The notes beneath the pieces were generated by a model. That model searched no databases and was not told where the DNA came from. It saw nothing but the letters and a program-made list of their open reading frames with translations. This document shows, piece after piece, positions 1 to 6,710 of a stretch of 58,091 bases of DNA (the stretch's first letter is position 1; the number at the start of each line of letters is the position of its first letter). Origin of the DNA: Hyphomicrobiales bacterium (GTDB lineage Bacteria > Pseudomonadota > Alphaproteobacteria > Rhizobiales > Methyloligellaceae); the NCBI GenBank assembly GCA_028280515.1, contig JANQLP010000162.1, positions 1-58,091 of the forward strand, given 5' to 3'. A program made the translations under genes and the position numbers.

Positions 1-138
1 GAGTTCCGCGACAATCTGCAGAAGCAACAGGAAACGGCTGTGCAGAAGAGTTCGGAGTTTGCGAACGACATGCACACCGCGTTCAAACAGATGCAGGAGG
101 CGTTCCGGAAGCTCGGGTCCTCGGAGCCCGGCAAGTAA
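1..138 (+). CDS. Phasin-like protein, C-terminal fragment
   Basis: Frame 1 is open from the window edge to a TAA stop and encodes 45 residues. The peptide is hydrophilic and helical, rich in Gln, Glu and Lys, with an amphipathic pattern (SSEFANDMHTAFKQMQEAF) typical of the C-terminal helix of phasin-family proteins, which coat polyhydroxyalkanoate granules. The gene starts upstream of the window, so the domain cannot be confirmed. A patatin-like gene with a PhaR-like palindrome at the far end of the window is loosely consistent with a polyhydroxyalkanoate-storing organism. Any other helical coiled protein would also fit. Confidence 0.5.
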   Translation, partial: EFRDNLQKQQETAVQKSSEFANDMHTAFKQMQEAFRKLGSSEPGK

Positions 139-151
139 CGCCCGCTGCTGC

Positions 152-1114
152 TTACCGCAGTGAAAAGACCTCGACGCGGTCTGTCAGCGTGACGATGGTC
201 CAGTAGCCCGCGGCCGTTCCGCCGCCAACGACGTACCACTTGCCGGCGGACGCCGCCGAGTCGACCCCATGGCGCGCGGTCGGGATGGGCGGCGCAGGTC
301 TCCAGTGGTCAGCATCAGGGTCGTAGATCCACTGCTCTGCAAAAACCTCGCCCGCATCGATATCTTCGCCACCGGCGACATGGATATGCCCGCCGAGCGT
401 TGCTGCCGCGTGGCCGCCCCGCGGTGACGGGAGGTCGGCTTTGCGGGTCCATGTGTCGGTTTGCGGATCGTAAGCCTCGACGGTGGCCAGATTGACATGA
501 TCCCTCTTCCGGCCGCCGATGACGTAGAGCATGCCGCCCGCCACAGCGGTTGCAAGATGCTCACGCCCCGTCGGGAGCGGCGCATGCGATGTGTCCCACC
601 TGTTCGCAACCGGATCGTATGACCAAAGAGGAGTGTCATTCGGTTCGCGGCCGCCGATCGCATAGAGTTTGCCGTCAAGCGAAACAAGCTTGTGTGCTGC
701 GCGGCGCTCCGGCATTGACGCGACGCGGTGCCAGCTGTTCGCATCGGGATCATACGCCCACATACCCCGCAGGACGCGCCGGAACAGAATATCCGCGTAC
801 CCGCCGGAGAGATAAACACGGCCATTCAGAGCGGCCATGGCCGGATGATGGGTGGCTTTCGGCAAGGGCGCGAGCCGTGTCCAGACGCCTTTGGCCGTGT
901 CGTAGGCCTCAAACGCATCGGACGTGCCCCATTGGCCGATCCCGCCGGCGACGTATATGCGCCCGTCAAGTTCGGCGACCGCCAGTTCAGAGCGGGCCGT
1001 CGGCATGGAAGCGCCTTGGCTCCACTCCGCGCCCCGCACGCCGGCACCAACGCCGAACAGGGTGATGATAACGGCGAGGCATGCCAGTTGGATTAGGGCA
1101 AGCGGCTTCTTCAT
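152..1114 (-). CDS. Secreted kelch-repeat beta-propeller protein
   Basis: 320 residues. The start is placed at the ATG opening with MKKPLALIQLACLAVIIT, because that gives a clean signal peptide ending near GVRGAEW; a longer in-frame reading upstream would bury it. After the signal come six kelch motifs, each with a hydrophobic beta strand ending in a Gly-Gly pair (IYVAGG, VYLSGG, LYAIGG, LYVIGG, IHVAGG, WYVVGG) followed by a Tyr-Asp-Pro/Trp signature. That matches a single six-bladed propeller. Such proteins are usually periplasmic binding or carbohydrate-interacting modules; no catalytic domain is attached and no substrate can be assigned. The gene is convergent with the phasin-like fragment and divergent from the SDR gene. 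Confidence 0.85.
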   Translation of the reverse strand: MKKPLALIQLACLAVIITLFGVGAGVRGAEWSQGASMPTARSELAVAELDGRIYVAGGIGQWGTSDAFEAYDTAKGVWTRLAPLPKATHHPAMAALNGRVYLSGGYADILFRRVLRGMWAYDPDANSWHRVASMPERRAAHKLVSLDGKLYAIGGREPNDTPLWSYDPVANRWDTSHAPLPTGREHLATAVAGGMLYVIGGRKRDHVNLATVEAYDPQTDTWTRKADLPSPRGGHAAATLGGHIHVAGGEDIDAGEVFAEQWIYDPDADHWRPAPPIPTARHGVDSAASAGKWYVVGGGTAAGYWTIVTLTDRVEVFSLR

Positions 1115-1205
1115 ACGCATACACGGCACGAATTGTGGATCAAACCGAAGTGCGTCCACCACCGTATCCGATTTGCGCGCTATGATCGAACAGGGTTTGA
1201 TCGCA

Positions 1206-2126
1206 ATGCCAGAAAAACACCAAATCAGTTGCGTTGCCGTTTTCGGCGGAACCGGCTTCCTTGGAATGGAGATCGTGGCTCGGCTTGCGTCCGAAGGGAT
1301 CGATGTCCGGGTCGGCGTCCGGCAGCCCGAAAAGGTGCGACCGCCTCCCGACGCAGGCGAACATGCAAAGATCGAACCGGTCTACGCGGATGTCCGCGAC
1401 GAGAGCTCACTCGCCCTGGCGCTGGACGGATGCGATGCAGCGGTGAACGCGGTCGGGCTTTATGTGGAACAGAGTGCTGAAACGTTCGAGGCGGTTCATG
1501 AACGCGGCGCGGCCAACCTGGCGCGCCAATGCGCCGCGCTGAAGATCGGACGCGTCGTTCACATCTCAGGCATCGGCGCGGATCTGAATTCGGCGTCTCC
1601 CTATGTGCGTTCCCGGGCCAGGGGCGAGACACTTGTCCGCGATGTGATGCCGGAGACCGTCATCCTCAGCCCGAGCGTGCTGTTCGGACCGCAGGACAAA
1701 TTCATCAACACGCTGGCGCAGATCATCAGCCGCGCTCCGGTCGTGCCCATGTTCGGGGACGGCTTGATGCGTTTGCAGCCGGCTTACGTGGGCGACGTGG
1801 CTTTGGCCACGCATAAGGCCCTGACCGACCCGCAGGCTGCGGGCCAGACATATGAACTGGGCGGCGCTAGCGTCTTGACGTACAGGAGAATTCTGGAACT
1901 GGTCATGGAACGCCTGCACAAGAACCGGGTGTTGTTGCCGCTGCCGTTTGCGGTATGGGACGCATTGGCCGCCGCATCGGCCCTGCTGCCTGCCTCACCC
2001 ATCACGCGCGATCAGGTGGCGCTCATGAAAGGTGACAACGTCGTGGCCGATAACGCCCTGTCTTTCGCCGACCTTGGCATCGAACCCAGGGCCCTTGAGG
2101 ACATCCTGCCCGACTATTCGTTTTGA
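1206..2126 (+). CDS. NDUFA9-like atypical SDR, NAD(P)-binding protein
   Basis: 306 residues. A Rossmann fold begins near the N-terminus with GGTGFLG at about residues 15-21, the nucleotide-binding turn of atypical short-chain dehydrogenases related to the complex I NDUFA9 subunit. YVRSRARGE contains the Tyr-(X)3-Lys region in altered form (Arg instead of Lys), as is usual in this non-catalytic-looking subgroup. PSVLFGPQDKFINTLA is typical of alphaproteobacterial complex I NDUFA9-like proteins. An AGGG element about 10 nt upstream supports the ATG used; another in-frame ATG lies at 1182. A role as assembly factor or quinone-site chaperone is inferred only from family resemblance. Confidence 0.85.
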   Translation: MPEKHQISCVAVFGGTGFLGMEIVARLASEGIDVRVGVRQPEKVRPPPDAGEHAKIEPVYADVRDESSLALALDGCDAAVNAVGLYVEQSAETFEAVHERGAANLARQCAALKIGRVVHISGIGADLNSASPYVRSRARGETLVRDVMPETVILSPSVLFGPQDKFINTLAQIISRAPVVPMFGDGLMRLQPAYVGDVALATHKALTDPQAAGQTYELGGASVLTYRRILELVMERLHKNRVLLPLPFAVWDALAAASALLPASPITRDQVALMKGDNVVADNALSFADLGIEPRALEDILPDYSF

Positions 2127-2134
2127 GGGCGCCT

Positions 2135-2200
2135 TTACTCACTGCGCAGCGCATCAATGGGATTGAGATGGGCCGCGCTTTTACTCCCGGTCGACCGGAC
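2135..2200 (-). pseudogene. Possible remnant of an FtsX/MacB-type ABC permease C-terminus
   Basis: Between the SDR and methyltransferase genes the minus strand reads ...AAHLNPIDALRSE followed by a TAA stop. FtsX/MacB-type permeases characteristically end in a motif of the form AAxLDPIEALRYE, so this looks like the last 15-20 codons of such a gene. No continuing open frame with transmembrane segments is found upstream, so if real it is a small decayed fragment. The match is short and could be chance. Confidence 0.4.
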
Positions 2201-2367
2201 GAGGTTGATCGGCTGCACCAACCGGCTGCAATCACAGCGATTCAGAAACTGTATCGTGGCCAAAGCACGGATTGCTCTTCCCGGACGGCGCGCCAGTGAA
2301 TATGTCAGGGCCGGAACACGGTTTTGCCCCCGAGGGCGCGCAGCTCACAAAACAGGCTGGAAACCCG

Positions 2368-3192
2368 ATGACTGACAACCCCAACTCCGTCGAGCGCCAC
2401 TACACACAAGGCGGACTTCTTGCCCGTATCCTCTCCGCGCTGACAGAGGCCGGACATGACACGGACAGATTGACAGCGGACGTTTTGGCCCCGCTCGATC
2501 ATCTGCACACTGGCGGATCGGGTAGCACCATGGCGCAGGCGGACGCCATCGGCTTCATGGGTGACGACCACGTACTCGATCTTGGATGCGGCATCGGCGG
2601 TCCGGCGCGCTACCTCGCGGCGACATATGGGTGCCGCGTGACCGGCATCGACCTGACGGCGGAGTTCATCGACGTGGCAAAGGAACTCACGAGCCGCTGC
2701 GGGCTTGCCGACAGCGTGACGTTCCGGCGCGGCGACGTGCTCGACCTACCGTTCGGTGACGACGCGTTCGATGTCGTGTTGTCGCAAAACCTGTCCATGA
2801 ACATCGCCGACAAGGACACGATGTACGGTGAAATCACACGCGTTCTGAAACCCCGCGGGAAACTGACTTCACTGGACTATGTGCAGGGCACTGTTGGTAA
2901 GCCGCATTATCCGACGGGCTGGGCCGACACGGCAGACATCAGTCATCTCTTGCCGCCGGACGATATGCGCGAGGTGATCGAACGCAACGGGCTGCGGATT
3001 ATCGAATGGGTTGAGCGGTCGGACATGGTCGTCGCGGCCGCAGCGAAACCGCCCGCTCCTCAGGGCAAACCAGGCTCGCTTGGGTTGCATGTCGCCCTCG
3101 GCGACGATTATCCGGTGCGGCAGCGCAACGTCGTTCGAAACCTGTCCGAGAACCGGCTCCGCTACATCATGATCGTGGCCGAGCGCTGCTGA
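2368..3192 (+). CDS. Class I SAM-dependent methyltransferase (GSMT/SDMT-like)
   Basis: 274 residues from the ATG at MTDNPNSVERHYT; earlier in-frame ATGs would add an unconserved basic stretch. Motif I is VLDLGCGIGGPARYLA, followed by an acidic loop (GIDLT) for the SAM ribose and a motif II/III region (GDVLDLPF, DVVLSQNLSMN). The N-terminal YTQGGL helix and the long C-terminal cap resemble sarcosine/dimethylglycine and UbiE-like small-molecule methyltransferases. The substrate is not deducible. The gene stands alone and is convergent with the PPOX gene. Confidence 0.8.
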   Translation: MTDNPNSVERHYTQGGLLARILSALTEAGHDTDRLTADVLAPLDHLHTGGSGSTMAQADAIGFMGDDHVLDLGCGIGGPARYLAATYGCRVTGIDLTAEFIDVAKELTSRCGLADSVTFRRGDVLDLPFGDDAFDVVLSQNLSMNIADKDTMYGEITRVLKPRGKLTSLDYVQGTVGKPHYPTGWADTADISHLLPPDDMREVIERNGLRIIEWVERSDMVVAAAAKPPAPQGKPGSLGLHVALGDDYPVRQRNVVRNLSENRLRYIMIVAERC

Positions 3193-3212
3193 TCGGGACG
3201 CACTTGTCAGCC

Positions 3213-3252
3213 GGATCAAGACTGGGGGATCGAGACTGGCGGATCAAACGGC
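3213..3252 (+). repeat. 14-bp tandem repeat, about 2.8 copies
   Basis: Two full units, GGATCAAGACTGGG and GGATCGAGACTGGC, are followed by a partial third unit (GGATCAAACGGC). The array spans the convergent gene ends, so the last copy forms the 3' end of the PPOX reading frame. It may be slippage-prone. Confidence 0.75.
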
Positions 3253-3846
3253 GAGCCAGGTCTTCTGAAGCTCCCCATGGCGCCAGTCAAACAGCGCCCG
3301 GCGATGACCGGCGGCGGAAAGATACAGCCATTCGAGCTTCTGGATCGTCGCCATGACCACAGCAAAGTTCTCGTACGGTTGGGACTCGCCGTCGTCTTCG
3401 GCCTGCAGCGCGCCAGGCGATGGCGCAGGGATTGGTGCGCCCGGTGCCTCGACCTGTTTGTAACACTGCCGGCTCATGTCGTGCATGGTGCGCCATGCGG
3501 CGCCCGTCACGACGTCACAGTGATGGAAGTTCGCCCGACATTGCATTCGCAATTGCACCTTTTCCGAGCGCGAATAGGCGTGGATCGCGACATGCGGCCG
3601 CTCGAAAATTTCGGCGGCCTTTTCCGACCGGGAGTCGGTATGGAACAGGATCGTACGCGATTGAACGTCGAAATCCTGCAGAACGATGGAACGGTTGTTG
3701 GGAATGCCGTCTGCCGAGATCGTTGCGAGATGCAGAATATGGAAGTCGGATGTGCGGTCGCGCGCACCCTGGGTCAGCAGGTCCCAGGCCGTGGGCAGGA
3801 TCGCGTCCAGGTCGTTGTAGTGCGGAGGTTGAAGGCGGTTGCTCAT
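3244..3846 (-). CDS. Pyridoxamine 5'-phosphate oxidase-family FMN-binding protein (Alr4036-like)
   Basis: 200 residues, the usual length for the PPOX split-barrel family. FMN-binding features include NNRSIVLQDFDVQSRTILFHTDSRS (read as separate pieces RSIVLQDF and LFHTDSRS), typical of Alr4036-type proteins rather than true PdxH, whose C-terminal PLP motif is missing. The C-terminus RRALFDW followed by TWLAV resembles the family end. It probably binds FMN and reduces a small substrate or oxygen in the cytoplasm; the substrate is unknown. It is convergent with the methyltransferase gene, and its 3' end lies inside a tandem repeat. Confidence 0.85.
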   Translation of the reverse strand: MSNRLQPPHYNDLDAILPTAWDLLTQGARDRTSDFHILHLATISADGIPNNRSIVLQDFDVQSRTILFHTDSRSEKAAEIFERPHVAIHAYSRSEKVQLRMQCRANFHHCDVVTGAAWRTMHDMSRQCYKQVEAPGAPIPAPSPGALQAEDDGESQPYENFAVVMATIQKLEWLYLSAAGHRRALFDWRHGELQKTWLAV

Positions 3847-4035
3847 TTCTCAGGCCGATCCGAGTGCCTTTCGTAGCGATCTCCTCCCGAAGACCGGCCG
3901 GATGCACGGGGGGCACAAGTCCGGCCGACCTCACTCGTGCACCTGGACGGGAGATCTCTTCGCAGGCGCAAAAATAATACGATTGAGCCGCAATGTTGGA
4001 TCAACCTTTTTGCCCGGAAAAGAATGGAAGAAAAC

Positions 4036-4527
4036 TCAGTTCTGAAGCAGGGAAACGACGCCGAGGCAGAAGCAAACCACAATCGTCAGCGGCCAGCGCA
4101 ATGCGGGGTACCAAGCAGCGGTTTCGCCTTGCGCACTCACCTTCAGATCGTAAGCCAGCAAAGCTGCAAAACACACTGTCAGCCAGGCAAACTGGAGCTG
4201 CGGCGCGAGCAGCAACGCGGCCACCGCTGCGAGCGCAGGCAGCACGCTGATCCCGTATCTGCGCCAGACCTCACTCCCCGGCTTGTCGGATGCGTAAGCC
4301 ATTGCGAGGCCCCAGTGAACGCCGCCCATAAACGACAGAATCGCGATGGCGTAGCCGAGCAGAACAGGACGCGCACCCGACGCCAGATCGTCTGATCCGA
4401 GAACAATGGCCCCTGAAAGGCCGACGAATGGAATAAGTCCGGCGAATCCGAGCACAAGCGCCGGTTTCCGCACGTTCTGAATGCCGCGACCGTCAGCCGG
4501 TGCCTTTGCCTGTGTGGTCTGCGACAT
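4036..4527 (-). CDS. DUF3429 family inner-membrane protein
   Basis: 163 residues from the ATG at MSQTTQAKAP; a GTG nine codons earlier is the alternative start. Five hydrophobic segments are seen: LVLGFAGLIPFVGLSGAIVL, PVLLGYAIAILSFMGGVHWG, a segment around VLPALAAVAALLL, one around FAWLTVCFAALLAYDL and a last near PLTIVVCFCLGVVSLL. The FMGGVHWG element is the hallmark of DUF3429. Function is unknown. It is divergent from the TMEM205-like gene. Confidence 0.85.
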   Translation of the reverse strand: MSQTTQAKAPADGRGIQNVRKPALVLGFAGLIPFVGLSGAIVLGSDDLASGARPVLLGYAIAILSFMGGVHWGLAMAYASDKPGSEVWRRYGISVLPALAAVAALLLAPQLQFAWLTVCFAALLAYDLKVSAQGETAAWYPALRWPLTIVVCFCLGVVSLLQN

Positions 4528-4653
4528 GGTCCTGGAGTTCGCCTCGTGGGACACCGATCGATCCGTCCCAAAGTGCTATGCGTAGAATGAGCATTAACGC
4601 TACGCTGCGATATTCGTTCCGGATCAGCATTTTCGTCACGAAGGACTGTCGCG

Positions 4654-5070
4654 ATGGGTGCCATTGATTTCTTTCAGCTCGTCACCTTGCTTTGCGCCGC
4701 GATGCTCGGCGTCATGATTTTCTTCGGCGGCGTGGTGGCGCCGATGGTGTTCAATGCCCTGCCCGCCGAGGCCGCCGGGACGTTTCTGCGCCGGATTTTT
4801 CCGCGTTACTACGACGTACTCACCGTGACCGCGGTGATCGCCGCGCTTCTGGCCATCGGCTCCTGGAGCGGGCTTGTTCTTGCACTCGTCGTCATCCTGT
4901 TCGTGGCCGCCCGTTTCTGGCTGATGCCGAAGATCAACGCGGCACGCGATGCATCGCTGACTGGCGACGCCGAGGCAAAGCGCCGCTTTGGCGCGCTGCA
5001 CGGTGTCAGCGTCGCCATCAACCTGTCTCAGATGGTCGCGCTGGCCGTGATCATCGTTCTGGCGGAGTGA
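4654..5070 (+). CDS. TMEM205/DUF4149-like four-helix membrane protein
   Basis: 138 residues with four hydrophobic helices at about 8-30, 55-72, 72-92 and 115-136. The first helix carries [19 protein letters not shown], the signature of DUF4149/TMEM205-like proteins, followed by [14 protein letters not shown]. The C-terminal helix is preceded by [16 protein letters not shown]. These proteins are found widely in proteobacteria without an established function. It is followed after 14 nt by the DUF2256 gene on the same strand, which suggests co-transcription. Confidence 0.85.
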   Translation: MGAIDFFQLVTLLCAAMLGVMIFFGGVVAPMVFNALPAEAAGTFLRRIFPRYYDVLTVTAVIAALLAIGSWSGLVLALVVILFVAARFWLMPKINAARDASLTGDAEAKRRFGALHGVSVAINLSQMVALAVIIVLAE

Positions 5071-5084
5071 TCGGACGCTCGGCC

Positions 5085-5237
5085 ATGGCGAAAAAAGCCG
5101 ACCTCCCCGAGAAATGTTGCCCGGTCTGCAAGAGGCCGTTCACATGGCGGAAGAAATGGGCGCGCAATTGGGAGGCGGTCCGGTATTGCTCGCAGCGTTG
5201 CCGAAGCGAGGCGCGATCGCGTCGCGTAGTGAGATAA
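5085..5237 (+). CDS. DUF2256 small zinc-ribbon-like protein
   Basis: 50 residues, very basic. Four cysteines in two pairs (CPVC and CSQRC, with an additional Cys before CPVC) flank an aromatic-basic linker with PFTWRKKW and NWEAVRYCS, which is diagnostic of DUF2256. It probably binds one zinc ion. In many bacteria DUF2256 genes sit next to cryptochrome/photolyase genes; here a photolyase is in the same window but about 43 kb away. The 3' end comes within 4 nt of the convergent DUF393 gene. Confidence 0.88.
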   Translation: MAKKADLPEKCCPVCKRPFTWRKKWARNWEAVRYCSQRCRSEARSRRVVR

Positions 5238-5241
5238 CGCA

Positions 5242-5610
5242 CTATTTCGAAGCAAGTCGCTGCAGTCGAGGGCGCAGCACCAGAAAGCAGTCATACGCCG
5301 CGTTGAGCAAGCTCCGAAGTCCAGGCAAGCCGAGTACGCGCGCAAAGGGCCGGAACACCGGCAACGCTAGCCACAGTGCCCGGAACGCGTCCCCGCCTGA
5401 CGCGAGCGACCCATCAGGCTTCCGGACGTGGAACCGGGCGAGCGCCGCGTCCCTGTCGAGGCCCGGCGCAACAGCCGTGCGCGTCGTTTCGCTCAGATCG
5501 CACCACTCGACATTGTCAGCACCGCGCCGCCGCCGATAGAAGCCGATTTCACGGCGGCACAGGGGGCAAGCGCCATCGTAGAACACCCGCAGCTTGTCAG
5601 TATCTTGCAT
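5242..5610 (-). CDS. DUF393 (DCC-type) thiol-disulfide oxidoreductase-like protein
   Basis: 122 residues. The N-terminus has FYDGACPLCRREIGFY, the DxxCxxC signature (DCC family) of DUF393, with a thioredoxin-like CxxC pair. The rest includes WCDLS, ALARFHV, GDAFRALWLALP and a C-terminal AAYDCFLVLRPRL helix, all family-typical. It is a predicted small redox or haem-related protein with unknown substrate. It is convergent with DUF2256 and separated by 96 bp from the end of the lytic transglycosylase gene upstream on the same strand. Confidence 0.9.
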   Translation of the reverse strand: MQDTDKLRVFYDGACPLCRREIGFYRRRRGADNVEWCDLSETTRTAVAPGLDRDAALARFHVRKPDGSLASGGDAFRALWLALPVFRPFARVLGLPGLRSLLNAAYDCFLVLRPRLQRLASK

Positions 5611-5706
5611 GTCCTGATCAGACAGCGCGTAAAGCGCCTCTCCGGTCCGTATTCGAAAGATCTTACGGCCTGCTCCGATTGCCGGATCAGTTCGGTGCGG
5701 CGCGCC

Positions 5707-6636
5707 TCACCGTCCTTTGGTCTTGAAAACAAGGCACACGGCACCCTGCTTCCTGAGTTTGTTGCAGAAGGCTTGCGCCTTTTTCCGGTCGGGCTGACCG
5801 ATCTGCACGCGGAACCGCGGCGCGCGCCCGCGTGTGTAGTTGATCGTTCGCAACACCATCGGGTCGATCCCGGCCAGCAGGCCTGCATACTTTTGCTGGA
5901 TACGGGCATATTGCGCGAGCGCCCGCGTCGGCGACCAGGCGGAGGTCAGGTGCACACCCCAGGGCTGCCACGGTGCCTTGCCATAGCTCGCATAGCGGAA
6001 TTGCGGCTTGAAACGGCGGACGGGTAGCTGACGGCAGGCTTCGAGAAAAGTCAGCTCCCTGTCGAGCTCGAAGATAGCTTCGGGCGTTTCCGGAGCATTC
6101 CATGCCACTGCTTCGACCCCCGTGATCGTCAGCACGAAATCCCGCGTCTCATAAGGGAGACCGCTGCGCCCGGCCCGCCATTTGCGCACCCGGTTGGGAC
6201 CCGCATTGTAGGCGGCCGCTGCAAGTCCCAGATTGCCGAACTCGTCGCGCAGGTCGGACAGAAAATGGGCCGATGCCGGAATTGCGCTTCGGGGATCGAA
6301 CGGATCGTGGAGGCCGCGCATCCGTGCCGTGCCGGGCATGAACTGGGCAATGCCTGAGGCGCCCTTGGGGCTCACCGCATTGGGGTCGAAACGGCTTTCC
6401 TTCCAGATCAGCCGGGCAAAGAAAGCCGGCGGCAAATTCCATTTTTGCGCCGCAGTTTCAATGCGTTCACAGACGTCCGTGACAAACGCCATGCGCGCAT
6501 CTTCCTCTGTCGGCTGCTCGTCTTCTTCCGCCATCGCCATGGCAGGCAAGCTGAGAAGCAGTGCGAGCACCAGACCGCAGCGCCCGCAAGACGATGCCGC
6601 GCAGCGCTGAAGGTCTATGGTCCGGGTTTGCCGCAT
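5707..6636 (-). CDS. Lytic murein transglycosylase with SLT domain and SPOR-like C-terminus
   Basis: 309 residues from the ATG at MRQTRTIDL. A signal sequence (GLVLALLLSLPAMAMAEE) is followed by a soluble lytic transglycosylase domain at about 60-180: LIWKESRFDPNAVSP holds the catalytic Glu, SGIAQFMPGTA and AAYNAGPNRV are the classical SLT motifs. The last 40 residues (FRVQIGQPDRKKAQAFCNKL) look like a SPOR-type peptidoglycan-binding fold with a possible disulfide pair. It should cleave peptidoglycan between MurNAc and GlcNAc in the periplasm. It is a lone gene, in the same direction as the dehydrogenase genes upstream, 74 bp away. Confidence 0.9.
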   Translation of the reverse strand: MRQTRTIDLQRCAASSCGRCGLVLALLLSLPAMAMAEEDEQPTEEDARMAFVTDVCERIETAAQKWNLPPAFFARLIWKESRFDPNAVSPKGASGIAQFMPGTARMRGLHDPFDPRSAIPASAHFLSDLRDEFGNLGLAAAAYNAGPNRVRKWRAGRSGLPYETRDFVLTITGVEAVAWNAPETPEAIFELDRELTFLEACRQLPVRRFKPQFRYASYGKAPWQPWGVHLTSAWSPTRALAQYARIQQKYAGLLAGIDPMVLRTINYTRGRAPRFRVQIGQPDRKKAQAFCNKLRKQGAVCLVFKTKGR

Positions 6637-6710
6637 GTCCGTTGCGCAGTTTACCCACACTTTGTGTCGGCAAAAGCAAGTTACATGACGGCAGTCCCGG
6701 CGTGACGGCG

